The notes beneath the pieces are model-generated. The model made no database searches and had not been told where the DNA came from. It was given only the letters and a program-made list of their open reading frames with translations. A stretch of DNA of 34,550 bases. Source: Acidobacteriaceae bacterium (GTDB lineage: Bacteria > Acidobacteriota > Terriglobia > Terriglobales > Acidobacteriaceae). Each line of letters opens with the position of its first letter. Within the stretch, counting starts at the first letter, position 1. Location: positions 1-34,550 of the forward strand of contig PKXU01000184.1 in NCBI GenBank assembly GCA_003132445.1, written 5' to 3'. A program made the position numbers and the translations under genes. Shown in pieces: positions 8,512-17,398 of the stretch.

Positions 8512-8518
8512 GTAGGAG
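8512..8518 (+). promoter_or_regulatory. Ribosome-binding site of the phosphoketolase gene
   Basis: GTAGGAG lies about 8 bases upstream of the ATG at 8527, a good Shine-Dalgarno match that fixes this start. The 176-base gap upstream holds an AT-rich TAAAAT near 8425, but no convincing -35 element was found. Confidence 0.5.
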
Positions 8519-8526
8519 TTCCTTCC

Positions 8527-10947
8527 ATGACCACCTCAACTTCAAGTCTTACGAACCACGGAGTGGTATCCTCAACCGAAATTTCTTCGCCTCTCACCCC
8601 GGAGGAACTCCGAAAAATTCATGCGTACTGGCGGGCCTGCAATTATCTAGCCGTGGGAATGATCTATCTTCGCGACAATCCTTTGTTGCGCCAGCCGTTG
8701 AAGCCGGAGCACATTAAGAATCGACTGCTCGGCCATTGGGGCTCAGATCCCGGGCAATCTTTAATCTGGGTGCATTTGAATCGCCTCATCAAGAAATATG
8801 ACCTGGATGTCATGTACATCGCCGGTCCCGGCCATGGCGCCCCAGCCACGCTAGCTAACTCTTACCTTGAGGGCTACTACTCCGAGATTTATCCCGACAA
8901 GAGTCGTGACGAAGCAGGCTTGCTTAAATTCTTTCGGCAATTTTCATTTCCCGGTGGAATTGGCTCGCACTGCACACCGGAAACGCCCGGTTCCATTCAC
9001 GAAGGCGGTGAACTTGGTTATTCCATCTCGCATGCTTACGGAGCGGCTTTCGACAATCCTAATCTCATCGTCACCGTCGCAATCGGCGACGGCGAAGCCG
9101 AAACCGGTCCGCTTGCGACCTCCTGGCATTCCAACAAATTCCTGAACCCCATTCGTGATGGCGCCGTTCTGCCGGTGCTGCACCTCAACGGCTACAAGAT
9201 CGCGAACCCCACAGTTCTCGCGCGTATTCCACATGAAGAGTTGGAATCGCTGCTGATCGGATACGGCCACAAACCATATTTTGTAGAAGGCGACGACCCA
9301 TTTGCCATGCATCAGAAGATGGCTTCCACCCTGGAACAATGCATCCTCGAAATTCGCTCCCTGCAAAAACACGCCCGCGCTACAGGCGATGCCACTCGTC
9401 CGCGCTGGCCCATGATCGTGCTGCGCTCGCCGAAGGGATGGACCGGACCGAAAGAAGTCGACGGACACAAAGTTGAAGGCTCGTGGCGAGCGCATCAGGT
9501 TCCTGTAGCCGATCCGGCCACGAACAAGAAAAGCCTGAAAATTGTGGAAGATTGGATGCGCAGCTACAGGCCCGAAGAGCTCTTCGACGCCAACGGAACG
9601 CTTGTACCAGAACTTCAAGAACTCGCGCCCTCGGGCCCGCGCCGCATCTCCGCCAATCCCCATGCGAATGGCGGACTGCTGCGCAAAGAACTCGAACTGC
9701 CCGACTTTCACGACTATGCTGCTACGGTTAAGACACCGGCCACATCCTACGTTTCACCCACCGATGTGCTCGCGCATTATCTGGCCGAGGTCATGCGCCG
9801 CAATATGGACTCCTTTCGCGTCTTCGGCCCGGATGAGACTGCCTCCAACCGCCTAACGGCCATCTATGCCGCTTCCAAGAAAACCTGGCTTGCCGAATAC
9901 AAACCGGAAGACGCCGACGGCGGCGAATTGGATGTTGCAGGCCGGGTGATGGAGATGCTGAGCGAGCACACGCTCGAAGGATGGTTCGAAGGTTACGTCC
10001 TTACCGGCCGGCATGGCTTGTTTTCCAGTTATGAAGCCTTCATTCACATTATCGATTCCATGTTCAACCAGCATGCGAAGTGGCTGGAGAAGTCGAAGAT
10101 GGAGCTCTCCTGGCGGGCGCCGGTACCCTCGATCAACATTCTCATCACGTCTCTCGTGTGGCGGCAGGATCACAACGGCTTCACCCATCAGGATCCCGGA
10201 TTTCTCGACGTGGTCACGAACAAGAGTCCCGATGTGGTGCGAATCTATTTGCCACCCGACGCGAATTGCCTGTTGAGCGTAGCCGATCATTGTCTGCGCT
10301 CGCGCGACTACGTCAACGTCATTGTTGCCGACAAGCAGGACCATCTTCAATATTTGCCGATGGAAGATGCGGTGAAGCATTGCACAAAAGGTATCGGGAT
10401 TTGGGACTGGGCCTCCACCGATGACGGGAGCGATCCTGACGTGGTCATGGCTTGCGCCGGGGATATCCCAACCATGGAGTCTCTCGCCGCAGTCGCGATT
10501 CTGAAGGAGCATTTTCGCGATTTAAAAATTCGCTTCGTGAATGTGGTCGATCTTTTCCGGCTCATGCCCGAGAGCGAGCACCCGCATGGTCTCTCCGATC
10601 GCGATTTCGATTCTTTGTTTACCGTCGACAAGCCGGTCATCTTCAACTTTCATTCCTACGCGTCGCTTATTCACAAGCTCACTTACAGGCGCAAAAACCA
10701 TGAGAACATTCACGTGCGCGGCTACAAAGAAAAAGGAAACATTAATACGCCCCTCGAACTTGCCATCATCAATCAGATCGACCGCTTCGATCTGGCTATC
10801 GATGTCATCGACCGCGTCCCACGCCTGCGTTCGGTGGGAGCCCACGTCAAGGAATGGCTGAAAGGCCAAATCATCGAAAGCGTCAATTACGCTCACGCCG
10901 AAGGCATCGATAAAGAGGAAATTCGAAACTGGAAGTGGCCGGGGTAG
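8527..10947 (+). CDS. xfp: Phosphoketolase (xylulose-5-P/fructose-6-P)
   Basis: This thiamine-diphosphate enzyme splits xylulose 5-phosphate (and often fructose 6-phosphate) with phosphate into acetyl phosphate and a C3 or C4 aldose phosphate. The 806-residue length is normal for the family. Recognisable segments include [17 protein letters not shown], the conserved AGPGHGAPA and [19 protein letters not shown] loops, the ThDP/Mg motif [18 protein letters not shown] (from residue 187), and [13 protein letters not shown]. The central HQDPG and C-terminal [14 protein letters not shown] region ([14 protein letters not shown]) are also typical. Acetate kinase starts 2 bases after the stop, so acetyl phosphate made here is turned into acetate and ATP. 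Whether it prefers xylulose 5-phosphate alone or both substrates cannot be decided by eye. Confidence 0.97.
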   Translation: MTTSTSSLTNHGVVSSTEISSPLTPEELRKIHAYWRACNYLAVGMIYLRDNPLLRQPLKPEHIKNRLLGHWGSDPGQSLIWVHLNRLIKKYDLDVMYIAGPGHGAPATLANSYLEGYYSEIYPDKSRDEAGLLKFFRQFSFPGGIGSHCTPETPGSIHEGGELGYSISHAYGAAFDNPNLIVTVAIGDGEAETGPLATSWHSNKFLNPIRDGAVLPVLHLNGYKIANPTVLARIPHEELESLLIGYGHKPYFVEGDDPFAMHQKMASTLEQCILEIRSLQKHARATGDATRPRWPMIVLRSPKGWTGPKEVDGHKVEGSWRAHQVPVADPATNKKSLKIVEDWMRSYRPEELFDANGTLVPELQELAPSGPRRISANPHANGGLLRKELELPDFHDYAATVKTPATSYVSPTDVLAHYLAEVMRRNMDSFRVFGPDETASNRLTAIYAASKKTWLAEYKPEDADGGELDVAGRVMEMLSEHTLEGWFEGYVLTGRHGLFSSYEAFIHIIDSMFNQHAKWLEKSKMELSWRAPVPSINILITSLVWRQDHNGFTHQDPGFLDVVTNKSPDVVRIYLPPDANCLLSVADHCLRSRDYVNVIVADKQDHLQYLPMEDAVKHCTKGIGIWDWASTDDGSDPDVVMACAGDIPTMESLAAVAILKEHFRDLKIRFVNVVDLFRLMPESEHPHGLSDRDFDSLFTVDKPVIFNFHSYASLIHKLTYRRKNHENIHVRGYKEKGNINTPLELAIINQIDRFDLAIDVIDRVPRLRSVGAHVKEWLKGQIIESVNYAHAEGIDKEEIRNWKWPG

Positions 10948-10949
10948 GG

Positions 10950-12134
10950 ATGGCGAAAGAGCCGACCAACAATATCGCCAGCAAAGACGGCCCGATCCTC
11001 GTTCTCAACAGCGGCTCATCTTCGCTTAAATTCGGCATCTACCGGCGCGGCGCTTCCGACGAAGAGTCGTTGCTCTCAGGAAGCGCTGAAGGAATCGGCC
11101 ATGACAACGGTTCATTACACGTTCGTGCCTCAGACGGGAAGTCATTAGTGCAGCGCGACTGCATTCACGAATCGCAAAGTGACGCCCTGAACGCGCTCGC
11201 TTCTGCAATACGCGAACATAGTGATGACACTCCAGTCGCGATTGGGCACCGCATCGTTCACGGCGGACCGAATCTTTGCAAACATCAAATCATTACTTCG
11301 CAAGTCCTGCATCATCTGCGGGCCGCAACACACTTCGCCCCGCTCCATATTCCGGAGGCTTTGAAACTTATTGCAGCCGCGCAATCGATTTTCCCATCGG
11401 CCGCGCAATTCGCGTGTTTCGACGACGCTTTTCATCAAACGATTCCTGAAGTCGCCTCGCATTTTGCGCTGCCGCAGCGCTACTTCGACGCTGGTATTCG
11501 GCGCTACGGTTTTCACGGAATTTCTTACGAATCTCTGGTTCATCATTTCGGCAAGAAGCTGCCCGAACGTGCGATCTTCGCGCATCTTGGCAACGGGTCC
11601 AGCCTTTGCGCGCTGCGGAGTGGAAAATCCATCGATACAACCATGGGGCTCACGCCTACCGGAGGGATTCCCATGGGTACACGATCCGGCGACCTCGACC
11701 CAGGGATAATTGTTTATCTTCTGCGAACGGAAAAGTTCGACGCCGACAAACTGGCCGACAAATTAGAAGACCTGCTGAATCATCAGTGCGGACTTTTCGG
11801 CCTCTCATCCGGCGAGAGCGATGTGAAGGCGCTGACCAAACGGGCCGACCATAACGACGCGAAAGCGTCTTTCGCTCTGGATGTCTTTGCTCTGGCGATA
11901 CGAAAAACAATTGGCGCATACGTGGCTCTGCTTGGCGGCATAGATCTGCTAGTGTTCACCGGTGGCATCGGAGAGCATAGCGATCTGGTTCGCTCTGCGG
12001 CAACCGAAGGCCTTGAATCTCTTGGCTTCACCTCAGACAAAATTCAGATTGTTCCCACTCAAGAAGAGCTGCAGATAGCGCGCCACGTTCGCATTATGAT
12101 GGCCAACGGTCGCTCTTTAACTACTGGATCGTAA
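10950..12134 (+). CDS. ackA: Acetate kinase
   Basis: Acetate kinase interconverts acetyl phosphate plus ADP with acetate plus ATP in the cytoplasm. The 394-residue protein shows the ASKHA-fold landmarks: N-terminal ILVLNSGSSSLKFGIY, substrate loop GHRIVHGG, FDDAFH, the long motif TTMGLTPTGGIPMGTRSGD, and C-terminal FTGGIGEHS. A GTG at 10935 inside the phosphoketolase gene is in frame. The ATG at 10950, 2 bases after the phosphoketolase stop with the purine-rich GGGGTAGGG before it, is the more natural start and gives about 10 residues before the family core. It is co-transcribed with xfp, completing a bifid-shunt-like ATP-yielding branch. No phosphotransacetylase is in the window, so acetyl-CoA formation from acetyl phosphate would need a gene elsewhere. 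Confidence 0.97.
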   Translation: MAKEPTNNIASKDGPILVLNSGSSSLKFGIYRRGASDEESLLSGSAEGIGHDNGSLHVRASDGKSLVQRDCIHESQSDALNALASAIREHSDDTPVAIGHRIVHGGPNLCKHQIITSQVLHHLRAATHFAPLHIPEALKLIAAAQSIFPSAAQFACFDDAFHQTIPEVASHFALPQRYFDAGIRRYGFHGISYESLVHHFGKKLPERAIFAHLGNGSSLCALRSGKSIDTTMGLTPTGGIPMGTRSGDLDPGIIVYLLRTEKFDADKLADKLEDLLNHQCGLFGLSSGESDVKALTKRADHNDAKASFALDVFALAIRKTIGAYVALLGGIDLLVFTGGIGEHSDLVRSAATEGLESLGFTSDKIQIVPTQEELQIARHVRIMMANGRSLTTGS

Positions 12135-12157
12135 TACTCGACGTCTTTTTTCTCGGC

Positions 12158-12204
12158 GTCATCCCGAGCGGAGCCGCTTTTCAGGCAGAGCGAGGGATCT
12201 CGCT
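12158..12204. repeat. Intergenic repeat-like element (CCCGAGCG...GCGAGGGATCTC type)
   Basis: The gap between ackA and the methyltransferase gene holds GTCATCCCGAGCGGAGCC followed by GCGAGGGATCTCGC, with an intervening interruption. This resembles a short element scattered between genes in acidobacterial and related genomes (TCATCCYGAGCG...GAGGGATCT). Only one copy is in the window, so dispersal is assumed from prior knowledge. Confidence 0.4.
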
Positions 12205-12261
12205 CGAATCGGCATTTCGGCGAATCACAATGCGTCGTCCCTCATGCCGTAGAATCAACCC

Positions 12262-13614
12262 TTGCTACTTACAATTGAAAAGTTGATCTATGGTGGCGAC
12301 GGCCTGGCCCGTCTGCCTGCCGATCCTCAAACAGATGAAGCCCACAGTCGGGGTAAAGCCGTATTCGTCCCGTTCGTTTTAGCGGGAGAAAAAATCGAAG
12401 CTTCCCTCACGGAACAGAAGCCGGGCTTCGCGCGAGCCAAGGCTGAAGCCGTAATCGAGCCCTCTCCACACCGCATCCAGCCAGGCTGCCCATACTATGG
12501 GCGGTGCGGCGGATGCCACTACCAGCACGCGGAATACGGGCATCAGCTTGAGATCAAAAAAGAGATCTTGCGCGAGAGCTTGCGGCGCACGGCCAAGCTG
12601 GAGTTGCCATTCGATATCCAGGTGCATCCTTCGCCGCCGTGGAACTATCGGAACCGCTCGCGTTTGCAGGTGCAGGTCGGCCCCAAATTCTCGGCGGGGT
12701 ATTTCAGAATGGGATCCCACGAACTGCTCGACGTGGAAGAGTGCCCCATCAGTTCGCGGCTGACCAATCGCGGCATCGCCGCACTATGGCAAAGCGGCCG
12801 GGCCGGTAAAGTTCCGGAGGGAACTCGAGAAGTTGAGTTCTTTGCCAACGCAGAGGATACACAACTCCTGTTAGAGATCCGGTGCTCAAGGTCGGCTCGC
12901 CGCGCAGCCGTGCACATGTGGGCGGAAGAATTTCGCGCCGTCCTGCCCGAGATTGCCGGAATCGTAGCATTTCGCGAACCCAATCCTGGTGACCGCAAAG
13001 CAGGTGCACAGGAAATCCTGGTTGTCGTCGGCGCGTCGTCTCTTACTTACCGAACTCAACGCGCGGCTTATCGCGTCAGTGCCGGCTCCTTCTTTCAAAC
13101 GAACCATTACCTCACCGATGAACTAGTAAAAATCGTTACGGCGAACCAGTCAGGCCAGTTCGCGCTCGATCTCTATGCGGGCGCTGGATTGTTTTCCACA
13201 GCCCTGGCTGGTGACTTTCATCACATCGTTTCCGTTGAGTTGTCACAGACATCCTCAGCCGATCTTTCCTACAATCTTCTGTCAAATGGAAAGGCGGTTC
13301 AGGCCACGGCCGAAGAGTACCTGGGCCGTGCAAACAATTCCGTGCGCGCAGGGAAGGACGCAGTTCCGTCCGGCGCCAATAAGCCTGATTTGGTGGTGGT
13401 CGACCCACCTCGCACGGGCCTGGGAGAACGCGTGGCGCGACTACTAGGAGATATGGGCGCGCCGCGCGTAGTTTACGTTTCCTGCGACCCTGCAACGCTG
13501 GCACGTGATCTCGTGACCTTGCTCGCCGCTGGTTATCACATGGAACAAGTGCATTTGGTGGACCTGTTTCCGCAAACCTTCCACATGGAAACTGTGGTTC
13601 ACCTGCTTCGATGA
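12262..13614 (+). CDS. RNA (uracil-5-)-methyltransferase, RlmD/RumA-TrmA family
   Basis: This SAM-dependent enzyme should methylate a uridine at C5 in 23S rRNA (or tRNA). The 450-residue protein has an N-terminal TRAM-like beta domain (LTIEKLIYGGDGLARL), then the [4Fe-4S] ligands Cys76, Cys82, Cys85 (CPYYGRCGGC) and Cys161 (EECPIS), spaced as in RumA. The methyltransferase part has FFQTNHYLTDELV, the SAM loop LDLYAGAGLFS, DPPRTGLG, and VYVSCDPATLARDL with the nucleophile at about Cys408; it ends DLFPQTFHMETVVHL. The TTG at 12262 is the only start that includes the TRAM domain, because an in-frame TAG lies four codons upstream. The FeS cluster favours an RumA-like enzyme over TrmA. Which uridine is modified, and so the exact gene name, cannot be decided here. 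Confidence 0.9.
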   Translation: MLLTIEKLIYGGDGLARLPADPQTDEAHSRGKAVFVPFVLAGEKIEASLTEQKPGFARAKAEAVIEPSPHRIQPGCPYYGRCGGCHYQHAEYGHQLEIKKEILRESLRRTAKLELPFDIQVHPSPPWNYRNRSRLQVQVGPKFSAGYFRMGSHELLDVEECPISSRLTNRGIAALWQSGRAGKVPEGTREVEFFANAEDTQLLLEIRCSRSARRAAVHMWAEEFRAVLPEIAGIVAFREPNPGDRKAGAQEILVVVGASSLTYRTQRAAYRVSAGSFFQTNHYLTDELVKIVTANQSGQFALDLYAGAGLFSTALAGDFHHIVSVELSQTSSADLSYNLLSNGKAVQATAEEYLGRANNSVRAGKDAVPSGANKPDLVVVDPPRTGLGERVARLLGDMGAPRVVYVSCDPATLARDLVTLLAAGYHMEQVHLVDLFPQTFHMETVVHLLR

Positions 13615-13646
13615 GGTCTGGTTCGACGAAATCTGGTTCGATGAGA
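13602..13646. repeat. Three 15-bp tandem repeats at the end of the methyltransferase gene
   Basis: Three 15-base units, consensus TCTGGTTCGATGAGA (the first diverged, the second with CGA), start in the last codons of the methyltransferase gene and run across its TGA (13612-13614). Because the unit is 15 bases, the expansion could have moved or supplied the stop codon. Read on the minus strand, the units resemble those at 5705-5749. Confidence 0.7.
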
Positions 13647-13730
13647 TCCCATCGGACAACTGTCCTTGGCTGGCAGCCCGGGCGCAGCTTCGCGGCGTAA
13701 CAGAAAAAGCAACGCGGATCCATCCAACTC

Positions 13731-16391
13731 ATGATTTCGCTGCCTACCTCCGCCGGACCTGCTGCCTTCCATTACAAGGCAAGCCGCCAACCCATACTGT
13801 GGGCGGCGCTGGCTTATTCTCTGGGCATTGTCGCCGGATTCTACTGTTGGCGACCTGCCTTGTGGTGGCTTGTTGCTGGGGGCGTGTTCGCCGGAGCTGC
13901 GGCTTATTTCGCCGGCCGTTCCGCCCTCGGTTGGTCGCTGGCGCTAGGATCTATCTTTCTAGCGGGAGCACTCCATATTCAGGCTCGGGAGGCCTCAATT
14001 CGGACCGACACCAGCATTCAACCCTATGCCGACAGCGAGGAACTGCAAATCGTTGCCCATGTCAGTCGCGACGGCCGCCTGCAGCAAGGTGGCTTCAACG
14101 AACTCCGCCAAACGGTCGATGTCGAGTCCGAAGAAATCCAGACTCCCGCTGGAAAAAGGGAAGCGGTTCATTCCGGAATCCGCTTGAGCATTTATAGCCC
14201 GCGACTAAGCGATCCGAATCGGCCAAAAGAGGGTGCGGTCGCGATCTCCGACGCTTCCAAATCCACCCGCCTCTACCACTACGGCGAACGGATCCGCTTT
14301 TCCGGCAAGCTCAAGCTGCCGCGAAATTTTCGCAATCCCGGAGCTTTCGATTATCGCGGGTATCTTGCCGATCGAAACATTGTCGCCTTGGCTTCGACCA
14401 AACTGGAAAATGTCGAACGGCTGCCTGGATTTGCGGGCAGCCGAATGGAATTCTGGCGCAGCCAACTGCACCGCGGAGTCGTCGACAAGGTGCATGAACT
14501 TTGGCCTGCGCGCGAGGCTGCGCTGATCGATGCCATGGTCATCGGCGAAGAGGCCTTTATCGACCGCGATACGCGAAATGACTTTCAGCGTTCGGGCACC
14601 TACCACGTCCTGGTCGTCTCAGGAATGAACGTTAGCATCCTCGCTTTCGTAGTCTTCTGGACCCTGCGCCGGTTGCGCTTGGGCGATGTTCCGGCCACGC
14701 TGCTGACAGTTCTATTCTGCGTTGCCTATGCCTTCACCACCGAAGTCGGAGCGCCGGTTTGGCGGGCCACGCTGATGTGCGCTATCTATCTGGGCACTCG
14801 ACTTCTCTACCGCGACCGAGCCATGGTCAATGCTCTCGGCGCAGCTGCTCTGGGACTGCTCGCCTTTGACCCACGCCAGCTTTTTACCGCCAGCTTTCAG
14901 ATGACTTTTGTCTGCGTGCTGATCGTAGCCGCCATCGGCATCCCGATTTTGCAACGCACGTCGCAACTCCAGAAGCAAGCGCTGGCGAACTGGGATTCGA
15001 GAGACTATGCGGCGCAGCTTCCGCCGCGAGTGGCGCAATTCCGCGTTGACCTGCAATTCATTGCGGCGCGGCTCGCGCGCTTTGTGAGGAAGAAATGGGC
15101 GGCGCGAAGGGTCTGCTTCATCGCAGCATTTTTTCTTCATGCGTGGGAATTGTTCTTCATCTCTGCTGTCATGCAGATGGGGCTGGCGCTGCCGATGGCA
15201 TATTATTTTCATCGCGCCACGACCATCGGATTGCCGTCCAACGCCGTCGTCGTGCCTTTAACACAGTTAATGATGCCGATGGCCGTGGCCGCGATTGGCT
15301 TGGGATACATTTCACCTTTGCTGCCGAAACTCCCGGCTTTTCTTACTACCATTGCACTTCATGGGATGACCGGCACCGTCCGCGGACTGGGTTCCGTGAG
15401 ACTGGGTGTCCTCCGAGTCGCCGACCTGCACGTTCCTATGCCGTCAGCTCTTGTAATTGTTTTGGCCGCGTCCGCGCTCGTATTGGCTATGTGGGCGGCG
15501 CGCCGTCGCAGACTCCTCGCCATCGGCGGACTTACAGCGGTCCTGATAGTTTCTCTACTTCTTGCATTCATCCCGCCGGCCCCACGAACTCACTCGGGAG
15601 TGCTCGAGGTGACGTCGATTGACGTGGGCGAGGGGGATTCCATTTTGCTGGTCATGCCGCAAGGCCGCACCTTACTGGTTGACGCTGGTGGCCCCATCGG
15701 GCCCGGTGGCTCGCAGCTCGACTTCGGTGAAGACGTCGTCTCTCCTTATCTTTGGGCGCGGGGCATCTCGCGCCTTGACGCTCTCGCAATCACCCACGGC
15801 CATTCCGACCACATCGGCGGCATGATCGCCGTGCTGAAAAATTTCCGTCCGAGAGAATTATGGGTAGGTTTGCTGCCGCCAAGTCAGGCTCTTGAGAACG
15901 TCATTGCCACGGCACAAGCGCTCGGCGTGACGGTCGTACGGCACTGGGAAGGCGATGAGTTCAACCTGGGAGGAGCAATGGTAAGCGTGCTGTTTCCGCC
16001 TCGCGATTGGGCCGCGGGCACCGGACCCAAGAACAACGATTCGCTGGTAATGCGCGTGAACTTTGAGGACTCGTCAGTTTTGCTGGAAGGAGACGCGGAG
16101 AAGCAGGTAGAACGTCGCGTGGCCGAACTGCATCATCCGACGGCAAGTCTGCTAAAGGTTGGTCACCATGGCAGCTCCAATGCCACCACCTCGGAACTCG
16201 TTGCATCCGCGAAACCGCAATTCGCGATTATTTCCGTAGGTTCTGGCAATTCGTTCGGCCTGCCGCGAACAGAAATTTTGAAACGCCTGACGGATGCGGG
16301 CGCCCGAGTCTACCGCACTGATCTCGATGGAGCGGTTTCTTTCTATCTCGACGGCCATTCGGTCACGCCCGCGGTGGCGGCTCTTCAATAA
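13731..16391 (+). CDS. comEC: DNA internalization competence protein ComEC/Rec2
   Basis: ComEC is the inner-membrane channel that carries single-stranded DNA into the cytoplasm during natural transformation. The 886-residue length is typical of full proteins. Hydrophobic segments cover residues about 20-85, followed by a DUF4131-type soluble OB-like part (about 95-235). The competence domain follows with GTYHVLVVSGMNVSILA (about 290) and many membrane helices up to about 625. A C-terminal metallo-beta-lactamase-like domain starts near SIDVGEGDSILLV and keeps ITHGHSDHIGG (about residue 687), LEGDAE and LKVGHHGSSNATT, so the nuclease-type metal site looks complete. The start at 13731 has no clear ribosome-binding site. 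The 3' end overlaps the convergent DUF2007 gene by 29 bases. No other competence or type IV pilus genes are nearby. Confidence 0.93.
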   Translation: MISLPTSAGPAAFHYKASRQPILWAALAYSLGIVAGFYCWRPALWWLVAGGVFAGAAAYFAGRSALGWSLALGSIFLAGALHIQAREASIRTDTSIQPYADSEELQIVAHVSRDGRLQQGGFNELRQTVDVESEEIQTPAGKREAVHSGIRLSIYSPRLSDPNRPKEGAVAISDASKSTRLYHYGERIRFSGKLKLPRNFRNPGAFDYRGYLADRNIVALASTKLENVERLPGFAGSRMEFWRSQLHRGVVDKVHELWPAREAALIDAMVIGEEAFIDRDTRNDFQRSGTYHVLVVSGMNVSILAFVVFWTLRRLRLGDVPATLLTVLFCVAYAFTTEVGAPVWRATLMCAIYLGTRLLYRDRAMVNALGAAALGLLAFDPRQLFTASFQMTFVCVLIVAAIGIPILQRTSQLQKQALANWDSRDYAAQLPPRVAQFRVDLQFIAARLARFVRKKWAARRVCFIAAFFLHAWELFFISAVMQMGLALPMAYYFHRATTIGLPSNAVVVPLTQLMMPMAVAAIGLGYISPLLPKLPAFLTTIALHGMTGTVRGLGSVRLGVLRVADLHVPMPSALVIVLAASALVLAMWAARRRRLLAIGGLTAVLIVSLLLAFIPPAPRTHSGVLEVTSIDVGEGDSILLVMPQGRTLLVDAGGPIGPGGSQLDFGEDVVSPYLWARGISRLDALAITHGHSDHIGGMIAVLKNFRPRELWVGLLPPSQALENVIATAQALGVTVVRHWEGDEFNLGGAMVSVLFPPRDWAAGTGPKNNDSLVMRVNFEDSSVLLEGDAEKQVERRVAELHHPTASLLKVGHHGSSNATTSELVASAKPQFAIISVGSGNSFGLPRTEILKRLTDAGARVYRTDLDGAVSFYLDGHSVTPAVAALQ

Positions 16392-16686
16392 TCTGAATTT
16401 CGGTTGTGTCGTCATCTTCGGGAGCCGACCGGCGTCCTTCCGCAATCACCCGCCGCGCGGCCTCCGCATCCCCTTCGCGCACTAGCAGAATCATTCCACC
16501 CAAACCCGGAAACGCATCTTGCACCAGCGACGCTGAAGTAAGATCACTTTCAATGCCTGCCGACTCGAGCAATCCCTTCACCACCAGCGCCTCCGGCTCC
16601 TGTTCCGAGTCGAATACTTTCACCAGCTTCTCGTTAGGATCAGGACGTGACTGCGCGTCAGCGGAAGAACTGCCAGATTCAACCAT
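16363..16686 (-). CDS. DUF2007-family small protein (putative signal-transducing)
   Basis: This 107-residue protein has one compact alpha/beta domain from VKVFDSEQEPEALVVKGLL through GGMILLVREGDAEAARRVI, the pattern of DUF2007 proteins (sometimes called putative prokaryotic signal-transducing proteins; function not known). The N-terminal 20 residues are Ser- and Asp-rich, and the C-terminus is acidic then Pro-rich (EEPPPRA). The ATG at 16686 is chosen because GGAG sits 6 bases upstream; the ATG at 16692 abuts that GGAG and a TTG at 16698 is less likely. It is convergent with comEC, and the last 29 bases overlap on opposite strands. There is no operon partner. Confidence 0.75.
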   Translation of the reverse strand: MVESGSSSADAQSRPDPNEKLVKVFDSEQEPEALVVKGLLESAGIESDLTSASLVQDAFPGLGGMILLVREGDAEAARRVIAEGRRSAPEDDDTTEIQIIEEPPPRA

Positions 16687-17021
16687 GGACATCTCCAATT
16701 CTGGAATCGATCCGCGACCGGTCCCGTGTAAAGTGATTTTACTCCCAGGCCGATCCCAGTTTTTGCAAAGCTGTATCGGCGTACAGGGTGGATGCGGCTT
16801 CGTATATAAGGGTTGCGAACCCCGCGCCTATTCGAAGGCGGATGAGGAAGCGGATGCGTCATTTCTAGCCTCTTTTGAGAGAAATCAGCGCGTACGTCAG
16901 CTCCAGCCGACACCTTCGTGTTATTGCTTTCCCCAATAACTGCGGCAGAATGGCTTAACCAGGGTCGCAACGCCGAAGCGGCCAGTATCATCCAAATTGT
17001 GGGACGAGAAAAGGGGAAAGC
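16687..17021. other. Intergenic region, 335 bp, no gene seen
   Basis: This gap separates the divergent DUF2007 and small conserved genes, so it must hold promoters for both. A perfect 7-base hairpin (GTTATTG, 16920-16926, pairing with CAATAAC, 16934-16940) is the only clear structure. No tRNA fold, convincing sigma-70 promoter or conserved frame was found. Confidence 0.4.
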
Positions 17022-17315
17022 ATGAACATTCATCACCGGGATGGGGGCGAAACAAATTTTCCAATAGGGGAGCAGCAGGCTCTTCGCGAGCGTGAAGAAG
17101 AAGCCCGAAAAATTCGCCGCCTGCAAGTGATGATCAGCATGGTAATGTCCGTCATCGGCCAGGACCCGAACCTTACTGTAGAAGAAGCCTCCGAACTCGC
17201 CGCCGGAGCCAAGCGCGCAGCCCTGGCCATGTTCCCCGACAAGGAACTTGCGTACGATCTGCTCTACAAACCACGCCTACAGCGATTAATGAAGGAAAGG
17301 TTCCGGCTCCAGTAG
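17022..17315 (+). CDS. Small conserved hypothetical protein, 97 aa
   Basis: This predicted soluble, mostly helical protein has a charged coiled-coil-like stretch (LREREEEARKIRRLQ, residues about 22-36), an amphipathic helix (VMISMVMSVIGQDP) and a C-terminal basic part (YKPRLQRLMKERFRL). The start is well supported by the purine-rich GGGGAAAG about 5 bases before the ATG. It looks like a small protein conserved in acidobacteria, but that is recollection, and no named domain is recognised. It is a single gene, convergent with the FAH-family gene. Confidence 0.7.
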   Translation: MNIHHRDGGETNFPIGEQQALREREEEARKIRRLQVMISMVMSVIGQDPNLTVEEASELAAGAKRAALAMFPDKELAYDLLYKPRLQRLMKERFRLQ

Positions 17316-17323
17316 GGCACTTT

Positions 17324-17377
17324 TGATTGTCGATTTTCGAGCGCGCTTTTATTTGCTGGTTTTCAAATCAACAATCA
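17324..17377. terminator. Inverted repeat between convergent genes, possible bidirectional terminator
   Basis: Arms TGATTGTCGATTT (17324-17336) and AAATCAACAATCA (17365-17377) pair at 12 of 13 positions around a 28-base loop. The element fills the 83-base gap between two convergent genes. T-rich runs flank the arms, but the stem is AT-rich and the loop long, so termination is only a suggestion. It may instead be a dispersed intergenic repeat. Confidence 0.4.
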
Positions 17378-17398
17378 GGAAGCAAAAATCCGGAATTC

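Noticed and set aside
8944..10512. Long minus-strand frames opposite phosphoketolase
   Set aside because: They mirror a certain gene in GC-rich DNA, lack ribosome-binding sites and show no domain.
16800..16830. Possible tRNA T-arm around GGTTGCGAACCCC
   Set aside because: No acceptor stem, D-arm or anticodon arm can be folded around it.
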